Below, piece by piece: positions 34,852 through 47,050 of a stretch of 64,000 nt of DNA. The DNA lies in the NCBI GenBank assembly GCA_009617715.1, contig VTFK01000162.1:186001-250000 (forward strand). Direction: 5' to 3'. Below the pieces are notes generated by a model that saw nothing but the letters and a program-made list of their open reading frames with translations, was not told the DNA's origin and searched no databases. Both the position numbers and the translations under genes were made by a program. This stretch comes from Plectrocnemia conspersa. Taxonomy: Eukaryota; Arthropoda; Insecta; Trichoptera; Polycentropodidae. Each line of letters opens with the position of its first letter. The first letter of the stretch is position 1.

Positions 34852-35039
34852 ATTATAATTATTTTTTTAATTATTTGACCGAAAAAATTATCTGAGTAAT
34901 AATCTCGCATTATTTACCATGTTTATTGCTTAACAAAACCAGAGCATTCAAATACCCCAGTAACTATTCGTTACGATATAATAAATATTTTAAATAATTA
35001 TATAAAAACACTTTTATTAATTATAAAAAAAAAAAAATA

Positions 35040-35165
35040 CAGGTGCAAAATCTTTCTTCTTTTGCAACAATAAATCTAGGACAATATCGTCTTTGATCGA
35101 TCGTTTCTTGTTGCCTCCAAAATTTTTATAACGGAGGCCAGAGCATAACTCGCCAATTTATTTCA
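35040..35165 (-). pseudogene. Possible hAT transposase dimerisation-domain fossil
   Basis: The minus strand reads RYKNFGGNKKRSIKDDIVLD and LLLQKKKDF, resembling the LxDDILEDLLFIR end of hAT transposases. The typical preceding SVERxFS motif is not clear. With the palindrome at 34834 on the expected side, a decayed hAT 3' end is plausible but not secure. Confidence 0.3.
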
Positions 35166-36480
35166 GTTATGATTATCCGAAAGTACCTTATGAGATAGAA
35201 ATAGAAAATTATTAATCTGTTTGCTCAAAATATGTTTTTACAAAACAGATTTATATGATCATGATATGATGTGATTAAGTGTGATTTATTTATATTATTT
35301 TATTTTAATTAATGCACATTTAATGTTTATTTAAGTGTAACTCAATAATATTTGTTTTAAAAAGATTTATCTCTAGCATACTTATTTATTACTACTCATA
35401 TTAAATGTGACATTTTTTAAATTTGAGTTTTAAATTTGTATGTAAATAAAATAGAATAAAAATACGTAAATATTGCATAACCCTTTTAGTCCCACACAAT
35501 TTGGCCTAACATATGCAATTTTTTTTTTTTTTTTTTGAAAAATCACTGACTTGTATTTTTTTTATTAAATTGAATTAACAATGATGCAGGGTAAAAAAGC
35601 AATAATATTTAATTAGTACAACAATAAAAAAAGAATTTATTTTAAAGTTATTTACTTAAAAAAATAATTAATGTAAAAAATACACCCTGTCAATACAGAC
35701 CTAGTAACAGTTTATTTTACAAACATATATAAATTATTACATATATGAAGAAAAATATAGAAGCCGCTATTAGGCAATGGAGTTAAAGTGCCAGGTTTTG
35801 GAAGTATTATTGTCAGCTGAGATCTTAGTAGAGCGGCTGGCATTGTTGTGATGCGTTCTGGGTAAGATATCTGGATCTTGCAAAGCAATTACATTTATTT
35901 TTGGACACATTCTCTAAAAAGAACGCTACTTAGGGAATTAATAATCAAGGGTTGATGTGCAAGGAAATATGGTATTATCTAGCTAGTGCGTGTCCTTTCC
36001 GAATAAAGATTAATTTTTCATGATTAATGTCTTGGACGGATGTGAACCATGAACTATATATATTTAATTCTCTCTTTCATTGTTGTAAAAAATAATGTGT
36101 ATGACGAGTTTTCGTTTATTCTATTTTTTATTATTTCGTTTAAATACGAAATGGTTGTGAGAATGTCCACTAAATTATATCAATTTATGTAGGTGGTTAA
36201 AGCTTCTACAGTTTTATTTTAGTTATAAGACAAAATATATGATAGTAAATTTAGTGGGCAATGAATGAAAAGTATATAAATAACCAAGTTCTGGAAAGAA
36301 AAGTTTCTGTTTGATCGCTTTTTTATGATTAAATCTCCTCGTCAATCACAATCGCGTTCGTTATTTAAGCCTAGGGCACAATTATTCTAGCATATTCTAC
36401 TCTGTCTCATACCAGCTAGTTTTTTAACTTGCTTATTTAGCACAACTATAAGTATAGCGACAACTATAATAAACTGGTAC
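35166..36480. other. AT-rich gene-free stretch with an 18-base T run
   Basis: A T run covers 35519-35536. A less AT-rich patch at about 35760-36060 is neither open nor recognisable on either strand. Confidence 0.5.
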
Positions 36481-36777
36481 AGTTTATGTGGGAGAAAATA
36501 ATAGATAATAATTTAAAATTAGGTAAACATCCAATTTCAACATGATATCAATATTTTATTTGTTAAGGGTTTTAGATTGGCTCAAGCAGATACTCAGCCT
36601 AAATTCAATAAAGTATTTGTAGTATATTTAAAAGCATACGGTAACCCAGCATAACTGCAAAACCCAAGTTAAGCAGCGGAAAAAATTGTCTCCACTCATC
36701 TGTAAGGGATTGTATGATAATATGTTAAAAAGGGTTGAAGCGGTAAATATATCGAAAGAGGACATACTAAATACTAA
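36481..36777 (+). pseudogene. Tc1-type transposase C-terminus, multiply frameshifted
   Basis: Pieces in different plus-strand frames follow the order of a Tc1 transposase end. WEKIIDNNLKLGK comes first, then IQFQHDI (family FQxDNDPKHT), then VLDWLKQILSLNSIKYL (family VLDWPxQSPDLNPIENLW). CKGLYDNMLKRVEAV (family CxxLVxSMxxRxxAVI) follows, ending GHTKY and a stop (family GxxTKY). The first piece sits in the usual place before the second catalytic aspartate, which is lost (HDND is now HDI). The N-terminal domains and terminal repeats were not found. A dead copy, recognisable only by motif order. Confidence 0.8.
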
Positions 36778-38860
36778 AAATGTGTTTATGTTTAGGTTTA
36801 CCTTGAATTATTAAGATGTTACTGAGTATGAAAATTTAGAGCCATACATTTTTACATATTATTCACAAATATATTTAATAGTAATAGTAATAAAAATTAT
36901 ATATAACATATATATGAAAATATTATAAATTAATATGACATACTATATATTATTGTTCTTTAAATAACTATAGAAATTGCACACAATATGTACATATTTA
37001 TGTGTGTAGATTTTCTCGAGCAATATTTTTAAGCTGCATTTGCGATTATGCAATAATGGTTATAAATTCCGTTTATTGGTTTGCTCGTGCAGCAGTTTGC
37101 GATACATAAGAGTAAAAAATAATCGCTGGAAAGAACGTTAAAAAGTCGGCTCGACCCGAATGAGTCACAGGGTGTACTTTTCCATTTTATTTTTATTTTA
37201 TGCACACCATAAAAAATAATCATATTGCATATGCATAAAAAAAATGATCCTAAGTGTAATTTATTTTAAATATACATATCACTATTAGAAGAAATCGTAT
37301 TGCTTTTTTATGTTAATAATCTCACATTGAGTATTATTTATAAATATGTATTAGCATCTAGTTCGTTTGCTCATGTTTAAATTAAACAAAAAAAAAATAT
37401 ATCATCTTATTAAATGTTTGTTAAAATCAGAAAAAAATGGTCATATTTTTTTGACAACATTAGCACTGTTTATGCAAACTAAATAATACATATGAATACT
37501 ATTCTTAGTTTATAATTTTATATTTTGATGGTTTAACGGTACTAGAAGTCAGAACTGTTATAAAAGATATCTTTACCATTCCGAATATAAATCTCATTCA
37601 AGATGTCAATCGAGATTTTACGAGCTGCGATGCAGATAAATAGTCAGCTTAATTCGCTTAACCCTTAAAATATACCAAAACAGCGGCAGCAATCCAAGCT
37701 AACTGGTGAACGATTATTTTTATTGCATCTTTTATAGCGCGTTGATCTATATTTGCATCGCTGTGAGAAAATGCAAAGTGATAAATATTTATATTGAAAC
37801 ACTTCCATTGCTGCTGCAGTGTCTGACCTACTAAATGTATGCACAGTGAATAACAGAGGCATTATTGTGAGAAACGTATTTCATATTTTGATGCTCGCTT
37901 CTCAACATTTTAATGTTAGTGAATAAAATAAAAATATTAAAATTTGCTAAGAAACAGATCTTAAAGTCCTTATACCAAAATACCTTATAACAAATAGCAA
38001 TTTATTACAATCACTCATTTCTGTACTATTTTATTAGACTTTGATTTAGTATAGATTTAAATTAACTTGGAAAAAATCACTAGCTAGTCTAAGAAGTATG
38101 TTAAAAAACGCTGCGTTGCTTTAATCAATAAAAAAATATTATATATTAATTATTCGTATAAGAATCATAAATGTAAAAAAATCATTACAAGCAGCAATAA
38201 AAAAATATTTATAAAAAATATTCTAAAAAATATTATTTTATAAAAATTTTTTTTTACACTAAATGTTTTTAACTTTGGATTTGGTGAGCTTGAAAATATG
38301 TTTCTTGATAGCTTAATATTTTATACCGAACAGTTTTTGTCATTTATTTACATTGATGATCGAGTACTTTGATTGCTAAACACTTATTCAGATGATTTTT
38401 AGTGGTCTTCCACTATTTTATTAATCAATAACTTTTTTAAGCATTTTGCCTGTTTATAAAGCATTAAACATGAAATTTTTTTTTATAAATTTCAGCAAAA
38501 GTTTTTGTTTTCATACAAAACAAAATATATTTTAAATTCCTAACAAACAATTTTAGCACAATATTATGGCTATCGCGTCTCGCAGACCCTAGAAAAATGA
38601 CAGTGTTACCAATGGAGTAAATAATGACCTATATTATTATTATCTTTTGATCTTTACTTTTCAATTATCTCTCGTATTTAAGCAACACATTTTATATCAA
38701 TAAATGCAAATAATTCAAGTTTAATCCAACTTTATTATACTATGTATAATATTTATTATTTGGTTGCGAGTTTAGTTTGAAACTAAATGAATAAAATATA
38801 TACTTCCATACAAACAAAGTTATCCCAAAAGTTAAGTATTATATTTCGCCTTTATAATTA
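36778..38860. other. AT-rich gene-free stretch
   Basis: Nothing supported. Less AT-rich patches at 37030-37160 and 37600-37860 have only short, unrecognised minus-strand frames. Confidence 0.5.
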
Positions 38861-39325
38861 ATTTATTAGAACGCGAACGGGACGAGTCGTAATTGCGCTC
38901 TCAAATAATAACAATACATCCAAGTGTCTTTGTTGCCTAAACGATAACTCCAAGCCGCGTTTCAACGTTTGATTTCAATAAAAGGTTTGGAAATAATTTG
39001 CGAAAAATCATATGAAATTTGAGAAACTGGAGTAAAAATCACTCGGCAGGACCTAGTTGGAACGGCACCAGAGCCGGAAGACGAAAATTCGACATAGTTT
39101 TGTTGGCATGCATTATCGCCCCTAGTTATTGTGCAAACGCGACATCGAAACACAATTCGCCGATTCGATAATTCAATTCACAACTTCGTCGTATATACTA
39201 CGGCAGTATCCACATACTCCATTACGAGATTAACCGTAGAACAGTGTCGAATTCAATCGTTGCATTCAGATAACACGGTTAGAGTGAACATGTAATCGAA
39301 TCAGTCAGATAGACCGAATACCTTC
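38861..39325. other. GC-richer island
   Basis: Mixed-composition, single-copy block. A minus-strand frame (38962-39153) of 63 codons has no domain. Confidence 0.25.
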
Positions 39326-39362
39326 AGCTAAGTGGTTAAAGCCTAAGCTTGTAATCTAGATT
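39326..39362 (+). repeat. tRNA-like 5' half
   Basis: 'agctaagtggttaaagcct' resembles a tRNA D arm/A box, and 'taagcttgtaatctaga' an anticodon arm with a CTTGTAA loop. No B box follows, so this is a truncated tRNA-like or SINE head, not a gene. Confidence 0.4.
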
Positions 39363-40269
39363 GACATGTTACGTGCTGTTTTTCTCGGTTTTGTGATGTC
39401 ATTAAAAACTACATACACGCTGTTTATTAAGAAAACACTTTTAAAGTGTTTAATAGATAATAATAATTAAAATAAATCGATTAGATAAGCATCTTGATTT
39501 TGCGCAAAAAATGGCCGTTAAGAGTATATGGAGCAAAAGAGAAAAACAGTTAATTTACTAAATGACAGCCGTAAAGCAATTAATTGTAATTGTAAAAAAT
39601 AGAGAATTGAAGAAGTTTAGCTGTATATAAAAAATGTAGCAATTTAATTTCCGCGTTGGTCCAATTAAAATTATCAAATCTTATGTACCAAAAAAATATG
39701 TATTAAACGTAAAATATATTTGTTTTAATACACTAAAATCACGCTTTAGATTTTCAAAACAATTACTTTCTATACGGAATAAAGAATCAATTTAGAAAAA
39801 TATAGATAGGTAATAGATTTTAGCAAAATGTTTCATGGGAAATAATCTACACTTTCTTTGTAAACTTTCTACTTAAAAAAACTTACTACGTATTTTTACA
39901 CCGTATTCATATAAATTTTCAACTCATTTTTTTCATAATTTTAAAGGATTTTTAGATTAAAAAAAAAACGTTTGCACTAATATGAATTTGCTCTTGTAAA
40001 GCTGCTATATTTATTTATTTTATTAATTTATTTAGCTAATTGCTTAGATAAATATTTATAATATAATATGTATATATGTACAATATTTTTCTACATAAAA
40101 AATCAAACAAGAACATATATTTTTATCCATTAAAATAATTCATGAATTTTAAAAGTTTGTACATTAGGATTCAAAATATTATTTTACTCTTCATATTATC
40201 CCAACATGTTCCCAATTGACTTATTCTTTTGGCGTTGAATAATTATATAAAAAATATGCTATTTTAAAG
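39363..40269. other. Very AT-rich gene-free stretch
   Basis: Nothing recognisable. Confidence 0.5.
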
Positions 40270-40900
40270 AGGATATTAAATAAAAATTAATTTAAATGAC
40301 TATTTCCTTCACATGACACAAATTGATTAAAATCGTTGTCATTAGAAACAAAAAATCTATTAATCTCTGCCTAAATATCTTTTTGAAAGTATATTTTTTC
40401 ATATGATTATTCAACGTCAAAACTAGGTAATACTTGGTTGGAGAAATGTCGGAAGAATATGGAGAGTGAGATAAGATTTTCCATCCTAATGCATAAACTT
40501 TTCCTTGGTGTGCATTGCAATATGAGGTTCTGCATTATCTTGCAAACATAAAACTTTCTTCTAATTAACTAGCTTTTGCTGTTTCTAAAGTAACACATCC
40601 TTCACATATGAATCTCAGATTTGCTTGCTTGGCTTTGTCAAGAAACTTGTAGCGGAAAATATATAGTGCAGTCCCTCAATACCAAATATGGGTTTTGGGG
40701 ATGAATCGTCTGAGATATTGAACCATTTAATGATAACCAATGATTGGTTTGCTTGTTATTACAGTATATAGTCCATTTCTATCGCTAGTAAGCAAGCGAT
40801 AAAAAATGCTGTCTTTTTATGACATAAAAATTGGGTGTTTTTATGACAATGAATGCGGTACTAAGTTCCTTTTTTTCATCAACGTCCATATTATCAATAA
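40270..40900 (-). pseudogene. Mariner-type transposase fossil
   Basis: Read on the minus strand from high to low coordinates, frames give KWTIYCNNKQTNHWLSLN (family GDEKWIxYxNxKRxxQWLSP), then LQDNAEPHIAMHTKEKF (family LxHDNARPHxA). ILSHSPYSSDISPTKYYL follows (family LxHPPYSPDLxPSDYHLF), and finally AEINRFFVSNDNDF (family WIDxFxxSKxxxFY). The second catalytic aspartate (QDNA) is retained, the first is lost with GDE, and D of SPDL is kept as SSDI. Stops and frameshifts are frequent. No terminal repeats were found. This is a different family from the mariner-like tail at 21.2 kb. Confidence 0.88.
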
Positions 40901-41186
40901 CTGACGGTTTTTATGAATGTATTAATTTTTTTTAATAATATTTTTAAGCAGTTCAATATTTTAGTATATATTTTTCTTATGCTACGCATATCTTAAACAG
41001 TCTTTGATTTAAGTTTAAACTCATAAACATGCTTGAATTATGAGAGACAATGCCATGACAAATTTCTCAAATTAACTAAGGTATATGTATATATGATTTA
41101 TATAATTACAAGATTAATGATAAGTAATTTCAGTATAAATAGAGTCTAAGCGCTATTTTTTTTAAAAAAATTTTAAGTGTGGGCTT

Positions 41187-41430
41187 CCAAGAAAACATGC
41201 ATATTTTCACACATCTGGCACGGATCTATCCTTTCTTATGCAGTAGTAAAAAAATATGCAGTGGTTGTAAAACATTTTAAAATATTTGTGCAAATTTAAT
41301 TTTTAACAAAAACAGACTATCAAAATTTTAGAAAGATCATAAAATTTCTCGAGAAATGAAAATTCTGGATTGAGCACTTGTTTCAATAAATTCTTTATAA
41401 ATAATTCTAGAAAAAAAACACTACTCTTTT
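41187..41430 (+). repeat. Dispersed repeat R1, copy 3 (right half only)
   Basis: Matches 455-690: 'aagaaaacatgcatatttt', 'atcctttcttatgcag', 'caaatttaatttttaacaaa' and 'ataaaatttctcgagaaat'. It contains a perfect 14-bp palindrome 'atttctcgagaaat' (41344-41357). The left half of R1 is absent here. Confidence 0.75.
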
Positions 41431-41554
41431 ACAAATATTTATTTAAAGTAAGTACCTAATTTATATATTTATTATTTTAAATGTTAATTTCTTAGTGGAG
41501 CATTCTCTATTTTTTTTGTATTAAGCATATAGTAGTATAAAACAACCAGCGAAA

Positions 41555-42040
41555 CAATAACGGAATCGTTAGCAGCGAGATTTTAATCCGTCTCGCACAG
41601 GCGAACGGCGCTATTTATTTCCTATATATTTTTCCGATCGTCGTCGGCCGGATTCACGATTCTGTTGTGTGTGTGGTTATTGGAAAAATGTGTAGGTGAA
41701 AAATGGAGAATGTGAAAAAGGAGCGTGCAAAGCCGCGGGGCTGCGCCTAGTGAATGCTCCATTTCACACAAGGAGCATTACAGCACGGAGCCTAGCCTAG
41801 CCTAGCTCGATAATAATAAAAACAAGGCTATTTTCGTCTCACAATGCGGCCCTGGTGGGCGCTGAGGAGCGGCCCGCGATAAGATGTTCCCTAGCTGCAT
41901 TCCGTTCACATACATAAAATCAACGAACGACATGGCGAAATTTGCACGTAAAATCTTGATGCATCTCCGCATTTGCCAGATTTCGGCGCGTGTGTTGGTA
42001 TTTGATTCGATGCCTCCCACGTAAGAAAATTATACGAGGA
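41555..42040. other. GC-richer island with hairpins and a short tandem repeat
   Basis: Contains an inverted repeat AATGCTCC (41753-41760) / GGAGCATT (41772-41779), an inner AGCC-GCGG-GGCT hairpin near 41731-41742, and three CCTAG units (41791-41805). A minus-strand frame (41802-42020) of 72 codons has no domain. The layout suits a structured regulatory block; function is unknown. Confidence 0.35.
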
Positions 42041-43380
42041 TATATGTAGAGATACAGCCGGAAGATACGGTTGAAGAAATTTAGTGTATAGTGGCTAAAT
42101 AAAACTGTTTAATGAATCTCAATACAACACGTTGAGTTCTTATACCTGTAGTAATTGGTAATTATAAATGGCTTTTATAAGTGTATGGCTATTGTGCAAT
42201 ACTGTGTGTCTTGCACGACTTCTATATCCACTGTCAAACCATTTAGTTGCAAGAAAATTTTTAGTTAATCGTTGAAAGGCACACATTATGAACAATAACT
42301 CTATTGTAGCCATTAAGTTCTGTTCCTTATTTTTAAAAACCAACAATGGTAATTTGTGTAAAAAAATATGTATGCCTATGTGAAGACATATTTAAACCAT
42401 TAATAAAACTATATTCTTTTCACTCAATATAATGAATTTATTATAAGAACTCGTTATGACACTATAACATCAAATCCTAACTAATTTATAATAAAGTTGA
42501 GTAAAAATATTTATCTAACATGAAAGCATGAAAGTAAATAAAAATAAATTGCCAATTTAAAATGTTTATAGCATATTTTATATATTGATTGTAACTTATC
42601 TGTTTTGATATATTTATTGAAATATAATTTTGAACGTCAAACAGCAAGCATTGTATTTTAATCATAACGACACTTATTGCAACTTTGTATAAAAGAGTAT
42701 AATATAAAATTGTATGTAGTTAAACTTTTCTCAAGTCAACTCGTAAAAAGTATCGAATGTAGAAATGTTATGTGGTACATCGTACTTTGTTACAAAACAT
42801 CAAAATGCATATTTTTATTACATTTTTGATAGATGAATATTCCCATAAACCACAGATTGTATATCGTTATTTTATTTAGCATACTAACGTTTTTTAACGT
42901 AAATTTTGCTACCAAATAAACATTATTTATCTGTTTTATTATTCACATACTGAATTGAAATAAACTTTACTTGTACTACGTCTTACTATATACTAACTGT
43001 ATTATGTGTTCAATGGTAAGCAGTAAGTCACTTAATCATAATTATTTTCATAAAACCCATATGCATGTACGCCGAATAAAACACCAACTAAGCAAAGCAC
43101 ATACCCCTATGTTGTTGAATTTAGACACGTACTTAAGCGCTCAGAACACACGTGACCCACTTTATTAGTCGCTCTATGTAAACGTTTGTAAGATGTAATA
43201 TTATGCAAATATACACACAAAAATGCCCATTAGGTAGCAGTAATATTAGATATTTGTGTAATAATATAATTTTCTATCGATTTAAAAGACAGTATTTAAA
43301 GCCTCAAGCCATGGCGTATAAGCACGGAAATATTAACATAATCACTCAATAGATAATTGAATAACACTTTATTTTTCTGA
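42041..43380. other. AT-rich gene-free stretch
   Basis: Nothing supported. A minus-strand frame at 42140-42346 contains WFDSGYRSRARHTVLH, which does not look random, but I cannot assign it. Confidence 0.4.
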
Positions 43381-43650
43381 TTAAGCAATATCGTTAGTAA
43401 AAAGGGTGCCGACATTATCCCGATAGTCCGGTCATTTCGGGTTCAAATAAATTACTGGTTTTCATAGCACGTCCAAAGATCTCGGTTAATACCCACTAAA
43501 TTTCAACGACCGAAAAACCTTTTGTATCTCGCGCATATTTATGATCTTCGGTTAGCGAAGCATGGAAAGTTCATTTTCCTATATATAAATTTTCGTCAAG
43601 GGCCATCGATTCTATCTGTCTCATTCGCATTCTGAATTGGTCTCTGAAGT
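43381..43650. other. GC-richer island
   Basis: Mixed-composition, single-copy block. A TATATAAAT (43582-43590) is present, but the nearest TCATTC initiator-like word is about 39 bp away, too far for a convincing core promoter. Confidence 0.25.
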
Positions 43651-44180
43651 TTTTTTTTTCGAATTGACATTGTACTACTGTATATCAATGCGACGTATGA
43701 AATATTCATACTGCGGCAATATAATTCATAATAATTCTAGAATTGACTTATATGCACAATACCATACTCACGATTTATTCATTAAGAAGCATTAGACGTT
43801 TATTTATTTAAGTATTATTCTTTAAAGTAAAACTTTGATAATTAAAAATATTTCCGAAAATATTAAACATTATTCAATGACTCAACGATCTTATGTTTTA
43901 AAAAACAACACTATTATATTTTTTTGCAAAATAGAATTTAGTACATTTAATTTTTTCCCTATGTTGTAACTGTTATTGTTGCCAACTAAGTTGCCCTTTA
44001 AATTAATAATAGGTCGTTAATCTGTTACTTTGATACATTTACAAAAATATTAATAATGCACCAACATATAAATATCAAAATTGTTAGTGAGAAATATAGC
44101 AAAGTATCAAACAAATAAGCTGCGCGGCTAAAAAGCGGCATTGTACTTTTTAAAAAAAATATTATTTATGAAAAAATACA
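43651..44180. other. AT-rich gene-free stretch
   Basis: Nothing recognisable. Confidence 0.5.
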
Positions 44181-44846
44181 TTAAAAATTTTGCTGTTTTC
44201 TTTGAAGCATATAACAGTTCATATTTTGATGTTAAATGGGTGTGACTTTGCAATCAAAATAGACGCCAAAAAAGCTAGTAACAGTTTATTTTTATTATGT
44301 ACAAATTACCACAGAGAAACAGTGTCAAGTTGTATTCTGTAGAGTCTACAGTGTAGACTGAATATTGGTGGAGAAGCTGGGATTATCGTCGTGATCTGAT
44401 GTCTCATGTGTGTATGGGAGTCTCTTTCGGTTTGCCTCGGATGCCGTTTGCTGTTTTTTATTGACTCTTGGCATCGAATCATCTTTGATCATTGTCTCGA
44501 ATCAATTAATCGTTTGTGTATGTGACAAAATTTTACATATTTTATACTTTTGATTCGAAACAGCCGTGGTGAATAACAGATGCGGATGTAAGTGGGTTAA
44601 CTACATCGCAGATTAGATTATTCAATCAACGAAATACGCCTTGAAATGAATTAAAAAATTACAATAGTGGTTTTTACGTAGTTAGACGCATTGTCTATTG
44701 CATATTTTACGCACAAAATGATAGATTTTCTAATGATTACCAGAGGTTAACGGGTCGGATGTGCTAGCAGGTAGTTGGTCTGTAAAATCTCCAATTATCA
44801 CGCAATTGTGGTATTGAGTATTATCTTTCATTGTTAGGCCTTTTGT
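44181..44846 (+). repeat. Dispersed repeat R4, copy 2 (longer)
   Basis: The fuller partner of 33184-33631, with an extra internal segment at about 44335-44555 that is relatively GC-rich ('gggagtctctttcggtttgc'). The shared flanks on both sides of this segment show it is either a deletion in copy 1 or an insertion here. No coding frame was recognised. Confidence 0.8.
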
Positions 44847-45150
44847 CGAACTAGTTGTTTATCATTAGCTGAGACATAATATATTAGTGAGAAAAATTAG
44901 AGTTTCGATATGCAATTACACTTTGACATAATTCTAAATATTGATGGCCATATTGGATACATAGCGAATTATAAAGTATAAAACTGTGTAGTCATTGTAG
45001 GAATTAAATTGCTGCAACGTGAATGTTAGATTTGTTTTTTAATATGTCGATGATAATATCTATGTGGCAGAAGAAAGAAAATTTGGTTTCAGTGTTATTA
45101 TGTTCTAATTGTTATTGTTTATTATTTCAATTACAAATTGAACATCATTA
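44847..45150. other. AT-rich gene-free stretch
   Basis: Nothing recognisable. Confidence 0.4.
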
Positions 45151-45600
45151 AAACATCCCACGGTAGTATCGCGTTTCACCGTAATTAAATTGCAAAAACG
45201 TAGACCGAGACGCCACCGCCGAGATAGGGTGCGTACGTGGCTATGTCGGGGTACGCGATTAATTAGAGGCAAGTGGCAATTTCTGGGTAAGAAAACGCAC
45301 ACGCACATACATACCTATGTACATATATTTGACACAGGTATCTTGCCAGACAAATTTGTCACGGGCGGTACAAATCTGTGCGCCGAGTTAATGAGCGCCG
45401 ACGTATGCGCGGGGGCATAGCCCCACGGGGCGCTTCTAGATAGCTGGGGAGGGACTAGGTCGAGGGATTGTCAAAACAACAATAAGGCTACAATTTAACA
45501 TAGTAATCGGCAATTAGTCGCCCCCAGAGTGAAGGAGGGAAAGCTCCGTCCCTTGCGGCTCATTGTCGAATGCCACGTTTCCTTTTGTCGGGGTTTTCAA
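45151..45600. other. GC-richer single-copy island
   Basis: An arginine-rich plus-strand frame (45190-45420, 76 codons) overlaps a minus-strand frame, as expected from CpG-rich non-coding DNA. A CA-rich run and 'tacatacctatgtacata' lie near 45300-45327. No known domain. Confidence 0.3.
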
Positions 45601-45744
45601 CACAATATCTTTAGCTGAGACACCAAATTAACCACATATATTAAAATGCAAAACTGTAGAAGTCAGATACTAAAATTGTAGTTGAATATATTTCAGTATA
45701 TAAATTACTTATTATCTGCATGAATTATTTTTTCATAATAAAAG

Positions 45745-46710
45745 GAAAAAAAAAATATTACAATAATATTTAACGACAATACTTTTCCTCGTCATGGAAA
45801 GTAACAGACGTAATAGTGATACCAAAACCAGGAACACAGCTTAAAGAAACAACGTCATAAAGATGAATAAACCTGTTATCTGAATAATAATTTAATAAAA
45901 ACTTGTTTTAATTCAGAAATCGCCACAGGCATATAATTAAATAAAAAATCAGCAATGATTTTCAAGACAAAAATACTGTACCGCTGCATTCAGGCACGAT
46001 GGACTGCTCTATAAAATTTAATTAAACCTGTCGAATAAAATATTAAAAGTATTAGAATCTTACATTAGAGGTAGATATTTTCGATTGAGAGTCAACGTGG
46101 AGCTCACGGAGCTCCATAGGGAGGTTTATTGAGACCCGTAGTGTACCTAATATTATATATACAGCTGATCTCCCAAATATAAGTTTAACGTCACTAGCGA
46201 TATTTGAGAACGGTACAGTTGTAATGGCTTCCATCAGAACACATTAAAAGCGTCAGATAGCCTCGAGAAAAACATTAAATAAATACACTCATGTAAAGTT
46301 CACATTAAATAAAAAGACTTGCTCAAATATGTCACTAATTAGACAAATACTACCCCAAAAAGAAGAAGGCAAATACCTCGAATATATTTGAATAAACGAT
46401 TTACATGAAGGAAACCAGTATGGACATACAGTTCCTGTGCTTCTACCATCGCTATCATTCAGATTCCAAAACAAGGTTCTGAAAATAAAAGTCGATACTC
46501 TCTGGTATGTTCCTAATGAGGTTATATATAATAGAACGATCTTAAAATAAAGTCCATATAAGATGAAATAACAAACAAACATATGACAAGCTAAAAATCC
46601 ACGGAAACAAATAGCAACCGAACTACTTCACTGTATATCTGACGACGCCATGTGACTTAAACGATTTTGACCATCTAATATACCTGACAGAAATGAAAAT
46701 TAATCAATTA
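45745..46710 (+). pseudogene. Jockey-clade LINE reverse transcriptase fossil
   Basis: The longest retroelement fossil here. In order, over several frames, the plus strand gives SSWKVTDVIVIPKPGTQLKE then TTS (family WKxAxVIMIPKPGKxxxExTSYRPISLL) and HSGTMDCSIKF (after the FDKVWH block). KILKVLESYIRGRYFRL and VNVELTELHREVY follow, then NIIYTADLPNISLTSLAIFE and NGTVVMAS, where the family has YTADLP then FADDTAVLAS. THVKFTLNKKTC, KEEGKYLEYI, FRFQNKVLKIKVDTLWYVPN then EVIYN complete the order. YTADLP and the WYVPN-type ending are typical of Jockey elements. The catalytic FADD reads FENG, and a segment between IHLDxxL and the Q-x-K-xLR block is deleted. Confidence 0.92.
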
Positions 46711-47050
46711 AAAATATATAATTAGTAAAAATTAATAAATAAGTTTTATATTAAATATATCATTTTTTTTTAAATTAGTATGGATAGGCAATGAATGCAA
46801 TTTTTTCTTTACATGATAAAATCGTAAACATACTAATAACTTATTGATACATATATAAATATACTGTAAATAAATAAATAAAATAAAATCTACCTAATTT
46901 CAAATCATGAGCAGAAAATGTAAATTAATAATCATTTTTTAAAAAATATAACGTTTGTGTTATAAACATAAACATAAACTAAACTTGTCAATACTTTTAA
47001 ATATACAAACTTTATAAAATTACATAAATGGAAATAATATTTATAGAACA
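46711..47050. other. AT-rich gene-free stretch
   Basis: Follows the Jockey fossil and may contain its degraded 3' end. No clear poly(A) tail or target duplication. Confidence 0.4.

Noticed and set aside
43582..43628. TATATAAAT with TCATTC as a core promoter
   Set aside because: The spacing of about 39 bp is too long for a TATA-initiator pair.
46052..46582. Minus-strand frames of 60 and 97 codons
   Set aside because: They are antisense to the plus-strand Jockey reverse transcriptase fossil.
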